Source: an uncultured Bacteroidales bacterium (GTDB lineage Bacteria > Bacteroidota > Bacteroidia > Bacteroidales > UBA932). From it: a stretch of DNA of 64,000 nucleotides. Where the stretch lies: positions 62,001 to 126,000 of the forward strand of contig CAKUXR010000003.1 in NCBI GenBank assembly GCA_934700615.1, read 5' to 3'. The notes below the pieces were generated by a model. It was not told where the DNA came from and made no database searches. It worked only from the letters and a program-made list of their open reading frames with translations. The position numbers and the translations under genes were made by a program. Numbering within the stretch: the stretch's first letter is position 1; each line of letters starts with the position of its first letter. This document shows, piece by piece, positions 35,171 through 43,654 of this stretch.

Positions 35171-36719
35171 AATAGTTACTCCGATAAAAAACAAGTTGGA
35201 TAGATTCGAATCTCTTGATTGCGAATTATCCAACACATTTAAGGAATCTGTCCATCAAATAGGCAGCAATGTCATGACATATGGCAGATATAATTCATGC
35301 GCCACAAATACAACAGGACAAAGGATATTCATCAGCAATACATGGTTTTACATTGCCGCAATTCTTGCACCTCTCTATATTCCATTCCACGAATATCGAA
35401 ACACTTTAAGAAATATAGTAGATGATAGATTCTTGAAAGACAAGGATTTTGATAAGATTGCTTCACTTATCAATTCGTCAAAAATAATTGATGAATCTGA
35501 TAAATCCGCTTTGATAAGGTTTGCAACTGATCAGCAGTGGTGGAATGGAGGCATGTCATCCACCGGAAAAACACTCGACAGAAACGATTGCTTGGCATCA
35601 TCAGTTCTAGCTATCGCTAATGTGGTCAATGCGTCCCAAGGCTTCATAGTCGATATCTGGAAATATTTTGGTGAACATCCTGAAATGGCTGACTTACTTT
35701 CCATAGAGAACACTTCCTCCCCAGCCCTCCAGAAGATCTACTTCGGAAATCCGGGAAGCGGAAAATCATATAAGGTGGAGACTGAAACCAAGGGCAAGAA
35801 AGTGTTCCGCACCACCTTCCATCCAGACTCGGATTATTCGACATTTGTCGGAACTTACAAGCCGGAAAGTGATGGCGACACGATCAGATATACTTTTGTT
35901 CCTCAGACGTTTACAAACGCTTACATTGAAGCGTACAAAGACATTGGCACACCCGTTTATCTGATAATCGAGGAGATCAACCGCGGCAATTGTGCCCAGA
36001 TTTTCGGCGACCTGTTCCAACTTCTCGACAGAGGAGCCGACGGCTTTTCCGAGTACTCTATCAATGCGGACAAGGACCTTCGTGACTACATCAGATGCGA
36101 ATTGGCCACATACAATGGCATTGACACAGACCCCGAAGGAATTAAGGACGGCAAACTAAGGCTCCCTCCGAACCTTCACATACTGGCCACGATGAACACC
36201 TCAGACCAGTCACTCTTCCCGATGGACAGCGCGTTCAAAAGACGTTGGGACTGGGAATATGTGCCGATACAATACAAAGGCGCGACATCGAACAGCTTCA
36301 CTATTACGCTCAGAGACAAGAAGTTCCGATGGATTGATTTCCTGAAAGCGGTCAATGACAGAATCCGCCGTGTCACCGAGTCCGAAGACAAACAACTCGG
36401 AAATTACTTCATAAAATCTGACATTAAGGAAAATGAATTCAAGAGTAAAGTCATGTTCTACCTCTGGAGCGAAGTCTGCAAAGACGAGTACCTGACAGAG
36501 CAGAATTTCATGAGGTCAATGACAAAGAACAGCATTGAAAAACTGAATTCCGAGAAACCTACAGACGAATTTTTCCGTGCCCACATTAGCGAATACGAAG
36601 TCGAAGAGTTTTCCTTCAATGACCTTTTCACCGAAAGAGGCTCCGACCTCCTCCTCGGTTTCATGTACAGCATGAACGTACTGCCTACAGAAATCAGAAA
36701 TGAAACACAGGAGCCATAA
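35151..36719 (+). CDS. McrB-like AAA+ NTPase subunit of the restriction complex
   Basis: 522 residues. The first 185 or so are a DNA-recognition region without a known motif. Then come Walker A GNPGSGKS near residue 200, Walker B IEEINRGN and sensor ILATMNTSDQSLFPMD with FKRRWDWEYV, all hallmarks of McrB GTPases. In LlaJI-type systems this subunit translocates and the downstream nuclease cuts. The 5' third is AT-rich like the methyltransferase gene; from about 35,700 composition changes and CATTGAC words return, so the gene appears chimeric. Confidence 0.9.
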   Translation: MLQNLNEIVTPIKNKLDRFESLDCELSNTFKESVHQIGSNVMTYGRYNSCATNTTGQRIFISNTWFYIAAILAPLYIPFHEYRNTLRNIVDDRFLKDKDFDKIASLINSSKIIDESDKSALIRFATDQQWWNGGMSSTGKTLDRNDCLASSVLAIANVVNASQGFIVDIWKYFGEHPEMADLLSIENTSSPALQKIYFGNPGSGKSYKVETETKGKKVFRTTFHPDSDYSTFVGTYKPESDGDTIRYTFVPQTFTNAYIEAYKDIGTPVYLIIEEINRGNCAQIFGDLFQLLDRGADGFSEYSINADKDLRDYIRCELATYNGIDTDPEGIKDGKLRLPPNLHILATMNTSDQSLFPMDSAFKRRWDWEYVPIQYKGATSNSFTITLRDKKFRWIDFLKAVNDRIRRVTESEDKQLGNYFIKSDIKENEFKSKVMFYLWSEVCKDEYLTEQNFMRSMTKNSIEKLNSEKPTDEFFRAHISEYEVEEFSFNDLFTERGSDLLLGFMYSMNVLPTEIRNETQEP

Positions 36720-36738
36720 GTAACAATCTACGCCACAG

Positions 36739-38379
36739 ATGATTATCCTGTTCGAAAATGCGACCTATGATGCCCCATTCATAAAGGCATTGGACCTGCC
36801 TGCCGACGGCTATACGACACCGGCGGACGGCAAGGTACGCATGAACTGTACAGGATACTTCTTTTCGCCTTCTGCATCGGACGCGATTTTCATTCTTCCG
36901 AAAGTATTCCTGAAATCATCCGGCAACGGACTGACCGCCTTCGGAAAATACGACATTGATGAATTTACACATTATCCATTCCCGGACAACGTCAATGCAG
37001 ACAATTCATTGACTCAGAACATTTTCTCCATTTCAATATGGATATACTTGGCAATCAAGCGGTTCCAAAGCGACTACCCGGACTCAGGCATCGTTATAGA
37101 CGGGAACAAGACGCGGAATGTGACATCAAGGAAAGGACCGGACACGTGCACTCTCATTGACATAATCCTTTCCCTCATCGACTTCCACAAGAATCAGAAG
37201 ACTCTCCTGACATACTGCAGCCTCATCTCGCATAGCGGGAAAAACAGGGTCCATTGGACTAAGACAGTCAACCATTCGCAGGCATATATCATTGACAATC
37301 AGCCCTTTTACCTCGACACTCTCAATCACGACAAGCAGATCGACTATAACGAGCAGCTGATATCACTCTTCTACTCTGTCCTGAACTATCTCAAGGATAC
37401 ATTCATGTTCGACGCGACACCTGCATTGGCATATAAGATCCTCCCGCCAAGAAGGATCAGGTCAATGATAGTGTCAGGAAAGGGAACGCGACTGCTCAAA
37501 TCGATAAGAAAACGATATTTCAAAGATGAATTCGTGCTGCTCTGGAACCTGCTGTACGCATTCTTCGCAAAATGTGAAAAGGTCAATGCCAAGAATAATC
37601 GCGGTGAAGCATTGATAGCCAAAGACTTCAATATCGTTTTCGAGGCCATGACGGACAGGCTCGTCAGCGACGGAAAGGAAAGTTTACCCAATGGTCTCCG
37701 CGAACAACGGGACGGCAAAATCATTGACCATATATACAAGGATGAGGCCCCGTTCGGAACAGGACATGTTTATTACATCGGGGACAGCAAATACTATCTG
37801 GAGGACAACAGAATATCCGGAGAGTCCGTGTATAAGCAATATACCTATGCACGGAATGTCATACAGGAATGTATCACCCTTTCATACAAAAAACCGGAAG
37901 AATATCGACGCCTCGGTCTGAGATACAGGGATTCATTGACAGAAGGCTATTGCCCGACTCCGAATTTCTTTATCCGCGGAAAATTTTTCGCAGAAGCGGA
38001 TAAGCCATTCAGTACAACTGAATTATATATCAAGAAGTTACCTTTCAATAGGCATAATGATATCCAGTACCAGTTCCCTGACAGATTATTCGACAGGGAC
38101 ACATTGATACTCATGACTTTTGAGGTGAATTTCCTGTATATCCTTAAGAATTACGCTTCAGGAAATGACGTTTCCAACGCAAAATCAGCCCTACGTTCCC
38201 GCTTTAGAAAAGGCTTCATGGAAACACTTGAGGCACTATATGACATAAGACCACTGGAAAATGCAACCGAAGAATATCTCGACCGGAACTTCCGTGAACT
38301 GAATGGTAAGGTGTTCTATGACAATGAGGCAGGAATGTTTCTGACAGCGACTCCGAAGTCAGCAATAAAAGCTATCTGA
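36739..38379 (+). CDS. LlaJI-family restriction endonuclease subunit
   Basis: 546 residues. A PD-(D/E)xK nuclease core is seen in the second half: IIDHIYKDE, then VYYIGDSKYYLED, where Asp and Lys form the metal site. Overall it fits the LlaJI/McrC-like family that partners an McrB-type NTPase. The gene starts 19 bases after the NTPase gene. At least eight CATTGAC words lie inside, in contrast to the methyltransferase gene. Cuts DNA lacking the partner methylation. Confidence 0.85.
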   Translation: MIILFENATYDAPFIKALDLPADGYTTPADGKVRMNCTGYFFSPSASDAIFILPKVFLKSSGNGLTAFGKYDIDEFTHYPFPDNVNADNSLTQNIFSISIWIYLAIKRFQSDYPDSGIVIDGNKTRNVTSRKGPDTCTLIDIILSLIDFHKNQKTLLTYCSLISHSGKNRVHWTKTVNHSQAYIIDNQPFYLDTLNHDKQIDYNEQLISLFYSVLNYLKDTFMFDATPALAYKILPPRRIRSMIVSGKGTRLLKSIRKRYFKDEFVLLWNLLYAFFAKCEKVNAKNNRGEALIAKDFNIVFEAMTDRLVSDGKESLPNGLREQRDGKIIDHIYKDEAPFGTGHVYYIGDSKYYLEDNRISGESVYKQYTYARNVIQECITLSYKKPEEYRRLGLRYRDSLTEGYCPTPNFFIRGKFFAEADKPFSTTELYIKKLPFNRHNDIQYQFPDRLFDRDTLILMTFEVNFLYILKNYASGNDVSNAKSALRSRFRKGFMETLEALYDIRPLENATEEYLDRNFRELNGKVFYDNEAGMFLTATPKSAIKAI

Positions 38380-38441
38380 CACACAAATCCAAAATCTATG
38401 GTATTTCATACCAACGCTACGGACTAGCGTCAGATTTTTGC

Positions 38442-38449
38442 TATATTTG
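38442..38449 (+). promoter_or_regulatory. -7 box (TATATTTG) for the fucose-isomerase-like gene
   Basis: Perfect TAnnTTTG, 19 bases before the ATG at 38469. Just upstream, ACGCT-ACGGACT-AGCGT with a following T-run may end the restriction operon. Confidence 0.6.
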
Positions 38450-38468
38450 CCATCTAAACAGCAACAAA

Positions 38469-39686
38469 ATGTTCACACTATACACATTGACATCCAGCCT
38501 GCATAGCGAGGCGGCATGTAATCCGGCAGAGGAAAAATTCATAAGGGAAATCGAAGCGGTGCTTGGAGAACGGTTCGTCTTTAGGGGCGAGGATTTCTCG
38601 GGATATGGGGAAACATTGAACAACCTCATATATGTCAGGACTGGAGGAACTGAGGGGATTTTCAAGAGCATATTCAGCAATGGCGGACATCTGCAAGTGC
38701 CTGGCAACAAGCCTATAAGACTGCTTACAAGCGGCAAGAGCAACTCGTTGGCAGCATCAATGGAGATATTGTCATTTCTGAACCGTAACGGATATCCGGG
38801 AGAAATCATACATGGAAGCACTGAGGAAATCGTCAGGAAACTTAAGGCCGGATATACGATGGGAGGCAAGAACCATGTACGCAAATATGACATGGGACGG
38901 ATACTGGAGGGAATGAAGGTCGGCGTTGTCGGCAAGCCGTCGGACTGGCTGATATCCAGCGACGTGAACTACGATGCAGCAAAAGAAAAACTGGGTGTCG
39001 AGATCATTGACATTGACATAAACAGGTTGATCGATTTGGCGGGAGCTCCCGACAGGGACCTGATCAAAGGGCTGAATCTCAACGCATTAAACAAGCCAAA
39101 ATTCGGACACGAAATTTCTGGGGCCGACTTCGGAAAGGCACTTGACATTTATTGCGCACTGAAGTCAATAGTAAAAGAATATGAACTTGACGGCTTGTCC
39201 CTGAGATGTTTTGACTTGCTTACTGCACTTGGAAGCACCGGCTGCATGGCATTAGCAATACTGAACAGCCAAGGAATTGTGGCAACATGCGAAGGAGACG
39301 TTCCGGCGCTGTTATCCATGTGCGTCGCGATGAAAAAATATGGTACACCGGGATTCCAGGCGAATCTCTCACGCATTGACGGAGACAAATTGCTGTTCGC
39401 CCATTGCACGGTACCACTCAACATCGTAAGCAGCTACTGCTATGACACTCATTTCGAATCAGGGATAGGAGTTGCAGTGCACGGCATCCTCCCGGCAGGC
39501 CCGGCAAAGATATTGAAAATCTCGCCAGACTGCACAGAAATGTTTTTGGAAGAGGTCAATATCATTGAAAATCAATACAATGACAATCTCTGTCGCACAC
39601 AAATAATCGTGGCGGCTCCGGGACTGGCAGACTACTTCCTGCGCTCGTCCATCGGGAACCACCACATTATCATTCCTGAAAGATAA
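38469..39686 (+). CDS. L-fucose/L-arabinose isomerase-like protein
   Basis: 405 residues, shorter than FucI (about 590). LTALGSTGCMALAILNSQGI followed by ATCEGDVPALLSM resembles the metal-site region of fucose isomerases, with the Glu and Asp ligands in CEGD. FAHCTVPLNIV with a His follows. The N-terminal part is an alpha/beta domain (MKVGVVGKPSDWL). Substrate is probably a sugar, but no sugar-utilisation genes are adjacent. Could have lost isomerase activity. Confidence 0.6.
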   Translation: MFTLYTLTSSLHSEAACNPAEEKFIREIEAVLGERFVFRGEDFSGYGETLNNLIYVRTGGTEGIFKSIFSNGGHLQVPGNKPIRLLTSGKSNSLAASMEILSFLNRNGYPGEIIHGSTEEIVRKLKAGYTMGGKNHVRKYDMGRILEGMKVGVVGKPSDWLISSDVNYDAAKEKLGVEIIDIDINRLIDLAGAPDRDLIKGLNLNALNKPKFGHEISGADFGKALDIYCALKSIVKEYELDGLSLRCFDLLTALGSTGCMALAILNSQGIVATCEGDVPALLSMCVAMKKYGTPGFQANLSRIDGDKLLFAHCTVPLNIVSSYCYDTHFESGIGVAVHGILPAGPAKILKISPDCTEMFLEEVNIIENQYNDNLCRTQIIVAAPGLADYFLRSSIGNHHIIIPER

Positions 39687-39699
39687 AATACTCCAGTTA

Positions 39700-40587
39700 C
39701 TAAAAGTCAAGAACGGCCGTAACCGGATAATGGTCAGATATGTATGGTATGCCGTCGAAACTCTCCGTGACTGTCCGGAAACTTGGGCACCTGGAGAAGC
39801 CGGAGTAATAGATGTAGTCGATGGTCAGGCCAGCTGTTGTCGTGAGATCCACGAACTGGTCCCCTATCGCAGCATGCTTCAGAGGCTTGCCGAAAGCATT
39901 GAAAGAAGGGATGCTGTCGGTTACCTCCGCTGTGGCGCGGGCGCTCGACATGATCCGGTCAAGGTCATCCAGAACGGCATCTGCTGGAAGAACATTGAAA
40001 TCACCTGTCAATACCATCGGATATTTCTTGGGATTGATACTGTCAATGCGCTCTACTATAAGCTTCAGGCCATTCTTCTCAGCAACACGGCCCTGATGGT
40101 CAAGATGAGTATTGACATAATAGAATTCCCTGCCGGACTTGCGCATTTCAAGCAACGCCCAGGTTGCGGTACGGCGACATGCTGCATCCCATCCAAAAGA
40201 AGGCACTTCGGGAGTTTCAGAAAGCCAGAACGTACCCCAATCCTTGAGCTCGACCGTCTTGGTATTATAGAAAATCATCATCATTTCGCCCTCTGATTTT
40301 CCGTCATCACGTCCGACTCCGACACCCTTGTAATCAGGACATTGTTCCTTTATGAACTCTGTCTGGAAATCAAACGCCTCCTGCAGGCCCATGATATCGG
40401 GACGGATTTCATTGACCATCGCGGCGGAAGCTTCCCTGCGGAACACCCAGGAATTCTCCCCGTCATCAGCAACACCCATCCTAATATTGAACGAGACGAC
40501 CCTGAGTTCCTCCGATGCCGGCCTGCATTGTGTCAATGTCAGTAGAACCGACAGCACAATGAATAGTTTCAATGTTATTTTTTTCAT
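39700..40587 (-). CDS. Lipoprotein of the endonuclease/exonuclease/phosphatase family
   Basis: 295 residues from ATG at 40587. The lipobox is in LSVLLTLTQCR. Family motifs are complete: VVSFNIRMG, GLQEAFDFQ (Glu), YYVNTHLDHQG, VLTGDFNVLP (Asp/Asn) and the terminal ISDHYPV (Asp-His). It acts outside the cytoplasm on a phosphodiester, which may be nucleic acid, a sphingomyelin-type lipid or a sugar phosphate. It is divergent from a NUC1 nuclease and near an S1/P1 nuclease. Confidence 0.85.
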   Translation of the reverse strand: MKKITLKLFIVLSVLLTLTQCRPASEELRVVSFNIRMGVADDGENSWVFRREASAAMVNEIRPDIMGLQEAFDFQTEFIKEQCPDYKGVGVGRDDGKSEGEMMMIFYNTKTVELKDWGTFWLSETPEVPSFGWDAACRRTATWALLEMRKSGREFYYVNTHLDHQGRVAEKNGLKLIVERIDSINPKKYPMVLTGDFNVLPADAVLDDLDRIMSSARATAEVTDSIPSFNAFGKPLKHAAIGDQFVDLTTTAGLTIDYIYYSGFSRCPSFRTVTESFDGIPYISDHYPVTAVLDF

Positions 40588-40608
40588 CTGTTCAATTTTT
40601 TCAATGTG

Positions 40609-40616
40609 CAAATATA
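40609..40616 (-). promoter_or_regulatory. -7 box (TATATTTG) for the EEP-family gene
   Basis: Minus-strand TATATTTG 21 bases before the ATG at 40587. This supports the inner ATG and excludes the longer frame to 40626. Confidence 0.6.
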
Positions 40617-40656
40617 CGAATCTCAACTCATTATCCCACAGCCTACAGCCCGTGTT

Positions 40657-40686
40657 TTTGTACTTGGAAAATTTATCTTATCTTTG
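40657..40686 (+). promoter_or_regulatory. Promoter of the NUC1 nuclease gene
   Basis: TTTG at 40657-40660 and TATCTTTG at 40679-40686 with an 18-bp spacer. Leader of about 35 bases before ATG 40724. Confidence 0.6.
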
Positions 40687-40723
40687 TTATTGTCGAGCGG
40701 TTCGACAAAAACAAACAAGTGTT

Positions 40724-41884
40724 ATGAGAAAATTTTTATTGCCGGTCTTGCTGAGTCTTACGCTGACATTCTGCTTCGAAGCATGTAAGCCTGAGAAAAT
40801 ACCGGAAAAACCAGGACAAGAAACCCCAACCCCTGAGCCTGAGCCTGAGCCAGAGCCCGAACCCGAGCCTGAACCGGAGCCGGAACCGCAGACGAGGGAT
40901 TACATCGAACGTCCGACAACGGTTATAGCCAATGCCGACTACAAATATGTGGACCACAAGGGAACGACTTACAAGTCCAGAAAGAATGTCCGCAACTATG
41001 AGGCATGCTATGACATCCGCAGACACAATCCTATGTGGGTAGCATATCCTTGCCACGAAATTTACTGGGAAGGCGGCTATACCCGACCTGCAAAGGACCC
41101 GTGGAGACCAGATCCGTCATTCAGTGAAAGCGAACAGTCCATCATATATGCATCCGACTGGAACAACTGGCCATGGACATCGACGGGCGGGACACCGACA
41201 GACAAGTACATGTACTGGTCACCTATGCCATCCGGCAAGACTGTCACCAAAGGACATCTGATGCGTTCGGCTGAAAGGGGATGCGGAAACAAGAACAACC
41301 CTATAGACCTCAATATCCAGACGTTCTATCCGACCAACATCGCACCGGAGAGATACCTGAACGAGACATCCTCAGATTCACACTGGGAAATGATCGAGCA
41401 GATTCTTCCGAACAACTGGAGGTGCAGCGACACTCTCTATGTAGTCGTCGGATGCTACTACGGGGACAAATCATGGATTCTCCAAGATGCGTGCGACTGG
41501 GGCAGAACTTCGTCAGTATCAAAGGATTGCCTCATGCCTACAGCCAGATACAAACTCGTGCTCAGAACCAAGAACGGAAATACCGGAAAGCCGATCTGGG
41601 AATGCACAGCAGACGAAGTGATGGCCATCGGATTCTGGTTCCCTCAGAGTTTCACAGGAGACAAGTTGTCCTCACTTCCGCCGCTTGCCGATTATATCTT
41701 CTCGGTTTCTGAGATAGAGAAAATGATCGGAGGCGAGTTCGACTTCTTCCCTCTGGCGCCTGCCGAAGCGAAGAAGAAGTATAATGTCAATGACTGGCCA
41801 GGTCTCTCCGCTATCGCCGGCACGCCTTCCGGCAAGGGAATGACCTCAGAGGAATTCACATCGAACGGCAAGGTCTCATGGTAA
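40724..41884 (+). CDS. Secreted DNA/RNA non-specific endonuclease lipoprotein (NUC1)
   Basis: 386 residues. The lipobox is in LTLTFCFEACK. A low-complexity Pro-Glu linker (about ten PE repeats, residues 37-55) follows, coded by 6-bp units. The nuclease part has KGHLMRSAERGCGNKNN with the catalytic His in GHL, and DLNIQTFYPTNIAPERYLNE. This is the beta-beta-alpha-metal NUC1 fold. It probably degrades extracellular nucleic acid at the cell surface. The upstream part of the longer frame (from 40352) is antisense to the EEP gene and rejected. Confidence 0.85.
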   Translation: MRKFLLPVLLSLTLTFCFEACKPEKIPEKPGQETPTPEPEPEPEPEPEPEPEPEPQTRDYIERPTTVIANADYKYVDHKGTTYKSRKNVRNYEACYDIRRHNPMWVAYPCHEIYWEGGYTRPAKDPWRPDPSFSESEQSIIYASDWNNWPWTSTGGTPTDKYMYWSPMPSGKTVTKGHLMRSAERGCGNKNNPIDLNIQTFYPTNIAPERYLNETSSDSHWEMIEQILPNNWRCSDTLYVVVGCYYGDKSWILQDACDWGRTSSVSKDCLMPTARYKLVLRTKNGNTGKPIWECTADEVMAIGFWFPQSFTGDKLSSLPPLADYIFSVSEIEKMIGGEFDFFPLAPAEAKKKYNVNDWPGLSAIAGTPSGKGMTSEEFTSNGKVSW

Positions 41885-41890
41885 GTCCAA

Positions 41891-41926
41891 AGGTCCGGAA
41901 CACATCGACGTTTCCGGACCTTTTTG
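41891..41926 (+). terminator. Intrinsic terminator of the NUC1 gene
   Basis: AGGTCCGGAA and TTCCGGACCT form a stem around CACATCGACGT, followed by five T. Confidence 0.8.
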
Positions 41927-41958
41927 TATCCAGACAGGACAAAGGGCTGAAATTTCAG

Positions 41959-41989
41959 TTTGCCAAGACAAAATATAATATTAAATTTG
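41959..41989 (+). promoter_or_regulatory. Promoter of the S1/P1 nuclease gene
   Basis: TTTG at 41959-41962 and TAAATTTG at 41982-41989 with a 19-bp spacer, a textbook Bacteroides promoter. Leader about 40 bases. Confidence 0.7.
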
Positions 41990-42034
41990 CGTGATTAGAT
42001 ACATCATATAGACGAACAATCACTAATTTATAAT

Positions 42035-42826
42035 ATGAACAATCTGAACAAAATGATTAAGGCAGTCTGCCTCGGAGCAGGACTGCTGGTCGCTACTGTC
42101 AATGGCTATTCATGGGGCCAGAAAGGCCATGATGTAACATGTGCCCTTGCAGAAAGACACCTCACCAAGAAAGCAGATAAGAAGATCTCAGAACTTCTGG
42201 ACGGAAAATCCATCGTATATTGGGCAAACTGGATGGACAATGCAAGCCATACACCGGAGTACAAATACACCAGCACATGGCACTACAAGAACATTGATGC
42301 AGGCCTTACTTTCGAAGAGGCTCCCCTCAATGAGAACGGAGACGTGGTACGTGCCATCAATGAGCAGATTACGGCTCTCAAGAGCGGAAAACTCAGCAGA
42401 GACGAGCAGGTACTCTCACTCAAATTCCTCATTCATCTTATGGGCGACCTCCACTGCCCTATGCACATGGGACACAAGTCTGACCGCGGCGGCAACAGCT
42501 GGCAGGTACAGTATTTCAGAAACGGAACAAACCTCCATTCCGTCTGGGATTCAGCCCTTATAGAGAACGCTCACAAGTGGACTTACTCAGAATGGGTGGA
42601 CCAGATAGACATCTACAACAAGGAAGGCAACAAAAAGATTGCAGAGGGCAACCCTGAGTCCTGGGGCAAAGAGACCTTCGAGATTTGCAAGAAAATCTAT
42701 GACGCCACCCCTGTCGGTTCAAAACTCAGCTACGACTACGCAAGCGACTGGGCAGAAACAGTGGAGACCCAGCTGCTCCGCGCAGGTATCCGCCTCGCGG
42801 CAGTGCTCAACGACATATTCAAATAG
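42035..42826 (+). CDS. Secreted S1/P1-family nuclease
   Basis: 263 residues. Signal peptide ends before YSWGQKGH, so the mature chain begins close to Trp, whose amino group binds zinc in this family. Further ligands are seen in DNASH, HYKNID, HLMGDLHCPMHMGH, and NLHSVWDSALIE. It hydrolyses single-stranded DNA/RNA and 3' nucleotides. With NUC1 and the EEP gene it makes a cluster of three exported phosphodiesterases within 3.2 kb, fitting scavenging of nucleic acid. Confidence 0.92.
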   Translation: MNNLNKMIKAVCLGAGLLVATVNGYSWGQKGHDVTCALAERHLTKKADKKISELLDGKSIVYWANWMDNASHTPEYKYTSTWHYKNIDAGLTFEEAPLNENGDVVRAINEQITALKSGKLSRDEQVLSLKFLIHLMGDLHCPMHMGHKSDRGGNSWQVQYFRNGTNLHSVWDSALIENAHKWTYSEWVDQIDIYNKEGNKKIAEGNPESWGKETFEICKKIYDATPVGSKLSYDYASDWAETVETQLLRAGIRLAAVLNDIFK

Positions 42827-42846
42827 TCCTGCCTGACAGATACTAC

Positions 42847-42875
42847 AAAACGCCATCGGAAATCCCGGTGGCGTT
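42847..42875. terminator. Terminator between convergent genes
   Basis: AAACGCCATCGG pairs with CCGGTGGCGTTT around a short A-rich loop. The A- and T-rich ends make it usable in both directions, for the nuclease gene and the opposing SDR operon. Confidence 0.65.
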
Positions 42876-42903
42876 TGTCGTATATAAGCTAATCCTCAAA
42901 TAA

Positions 42904-43650
42904 TCAGTTCGTTACCTTGCTCATCCTCTCCCAGATGCATTGAGGGACAAGACTCCACAAGAATGTCAGAATCCTGAATTTCCAGTCAATGACAACGACT
43001 CGGCGCCGATGCAGAATAGCATTGACAGCGGCCTCCCCCACCGGTACCTTATCCATTATCATAGGATATTTCTTGTTGCTGTCGAGAATGTCCGTGCGGA
43101 CGAAACCGGGACGGATATCAGTAAAATCAATGTTGATATGGCGCATTCGCGCAAGCTGGGCCAATGCGTCAATGTAAGTCGTCTGCATGCGTTTTGTCGC
43201 CGAATAAGCAGGAGCGGTACCCATTCCCTTGGTTCCTGCAATGGAGGTAACCGCCGCTATCTGACCACGTTCCCCCGGACGAAGATTGTTTGCAAACCAG
43301 TTGAAGGCATAGTCCATCATTCTGACAAAACCGGTAACATTCAGTTCGGCAGTACGGATTTCAATCTCAGGCTCCAGAGCCTTGTTCTGATTTCCACGAC
43401 CGGAGACATTGACAAAAAGATCCATTCCTCCAAGTCGGGAAATCAATGAGCCAAGCAATTCCACAGACTTCTCCTCAGTGATGTCAATGGTCTGGATTTC
43501 GACTCCGCAACCGGGGAACTCGTCAGCCAAAGACTTGAGAAGTTCCTCTCTTCTGGCCACAATGCCTACTTTCCAGCCCTTACGGATAAGCCCGGAAGCG
43601 ATTTCCCGCCCGATGCCGGACGACGCGCCTATGACAACAGCTTTTTTCAT
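42904..43650 (-). CDS. Short-chain dehydrogenase/reductase
   Basis: 248 residues. GASSGIGREIA near the start, NVSGRG, catalytic Ser in VTSIAGTKG and YSATKRM (Tyr-x3-Lys) form a complete classical SDR. A C-terminal hydrophobic tail (FRILTFLWSLVPQCIW) suggests membrane association, as in DltE-like or sphingoid reductases. Last gene of the DUF4250-HAD-NhaA-SDR operon, 4 bases behind nhaA. Substrate unknown. Confidence 0.85.
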   Translation of the reverse strand: MKKAVVIGASSGIGREIASGLIRKGWKVGIVARREELLKSLADEFPGCGVEIQTIDITEEKSVELLGSLISRLGGMDLFVNVSGRGNQNKALEPEIEIRTAELNVTGFVRMMDYAFNWFANNLRPGERGQIAAVTSIAGTKGMGTAPAYSATKRMQTTYIDALAQLARMRHINIDFTDIRPGFVRTDILDSNKKYPMIMDKVPVGEAAVNAILHRRRVVVIDWKFRILTFLWSLVPQCIWERMSKVTN

Positions 43651-43654
43651 TGAC

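Noticed and set aside
40352..40723. Long upstream extension of the NUC1 gene
   Set aside because: It would be antisense to the EEP gene and place 124 residues before a clear lipoprotein signal; a good promoter lies at 40657-40686.
40820..40890. Pro-Glu coding repeat as a phase-variable tract
   Set aside because: The units are 6 bp, so gain or loss keeps the frame and only changes linker length.
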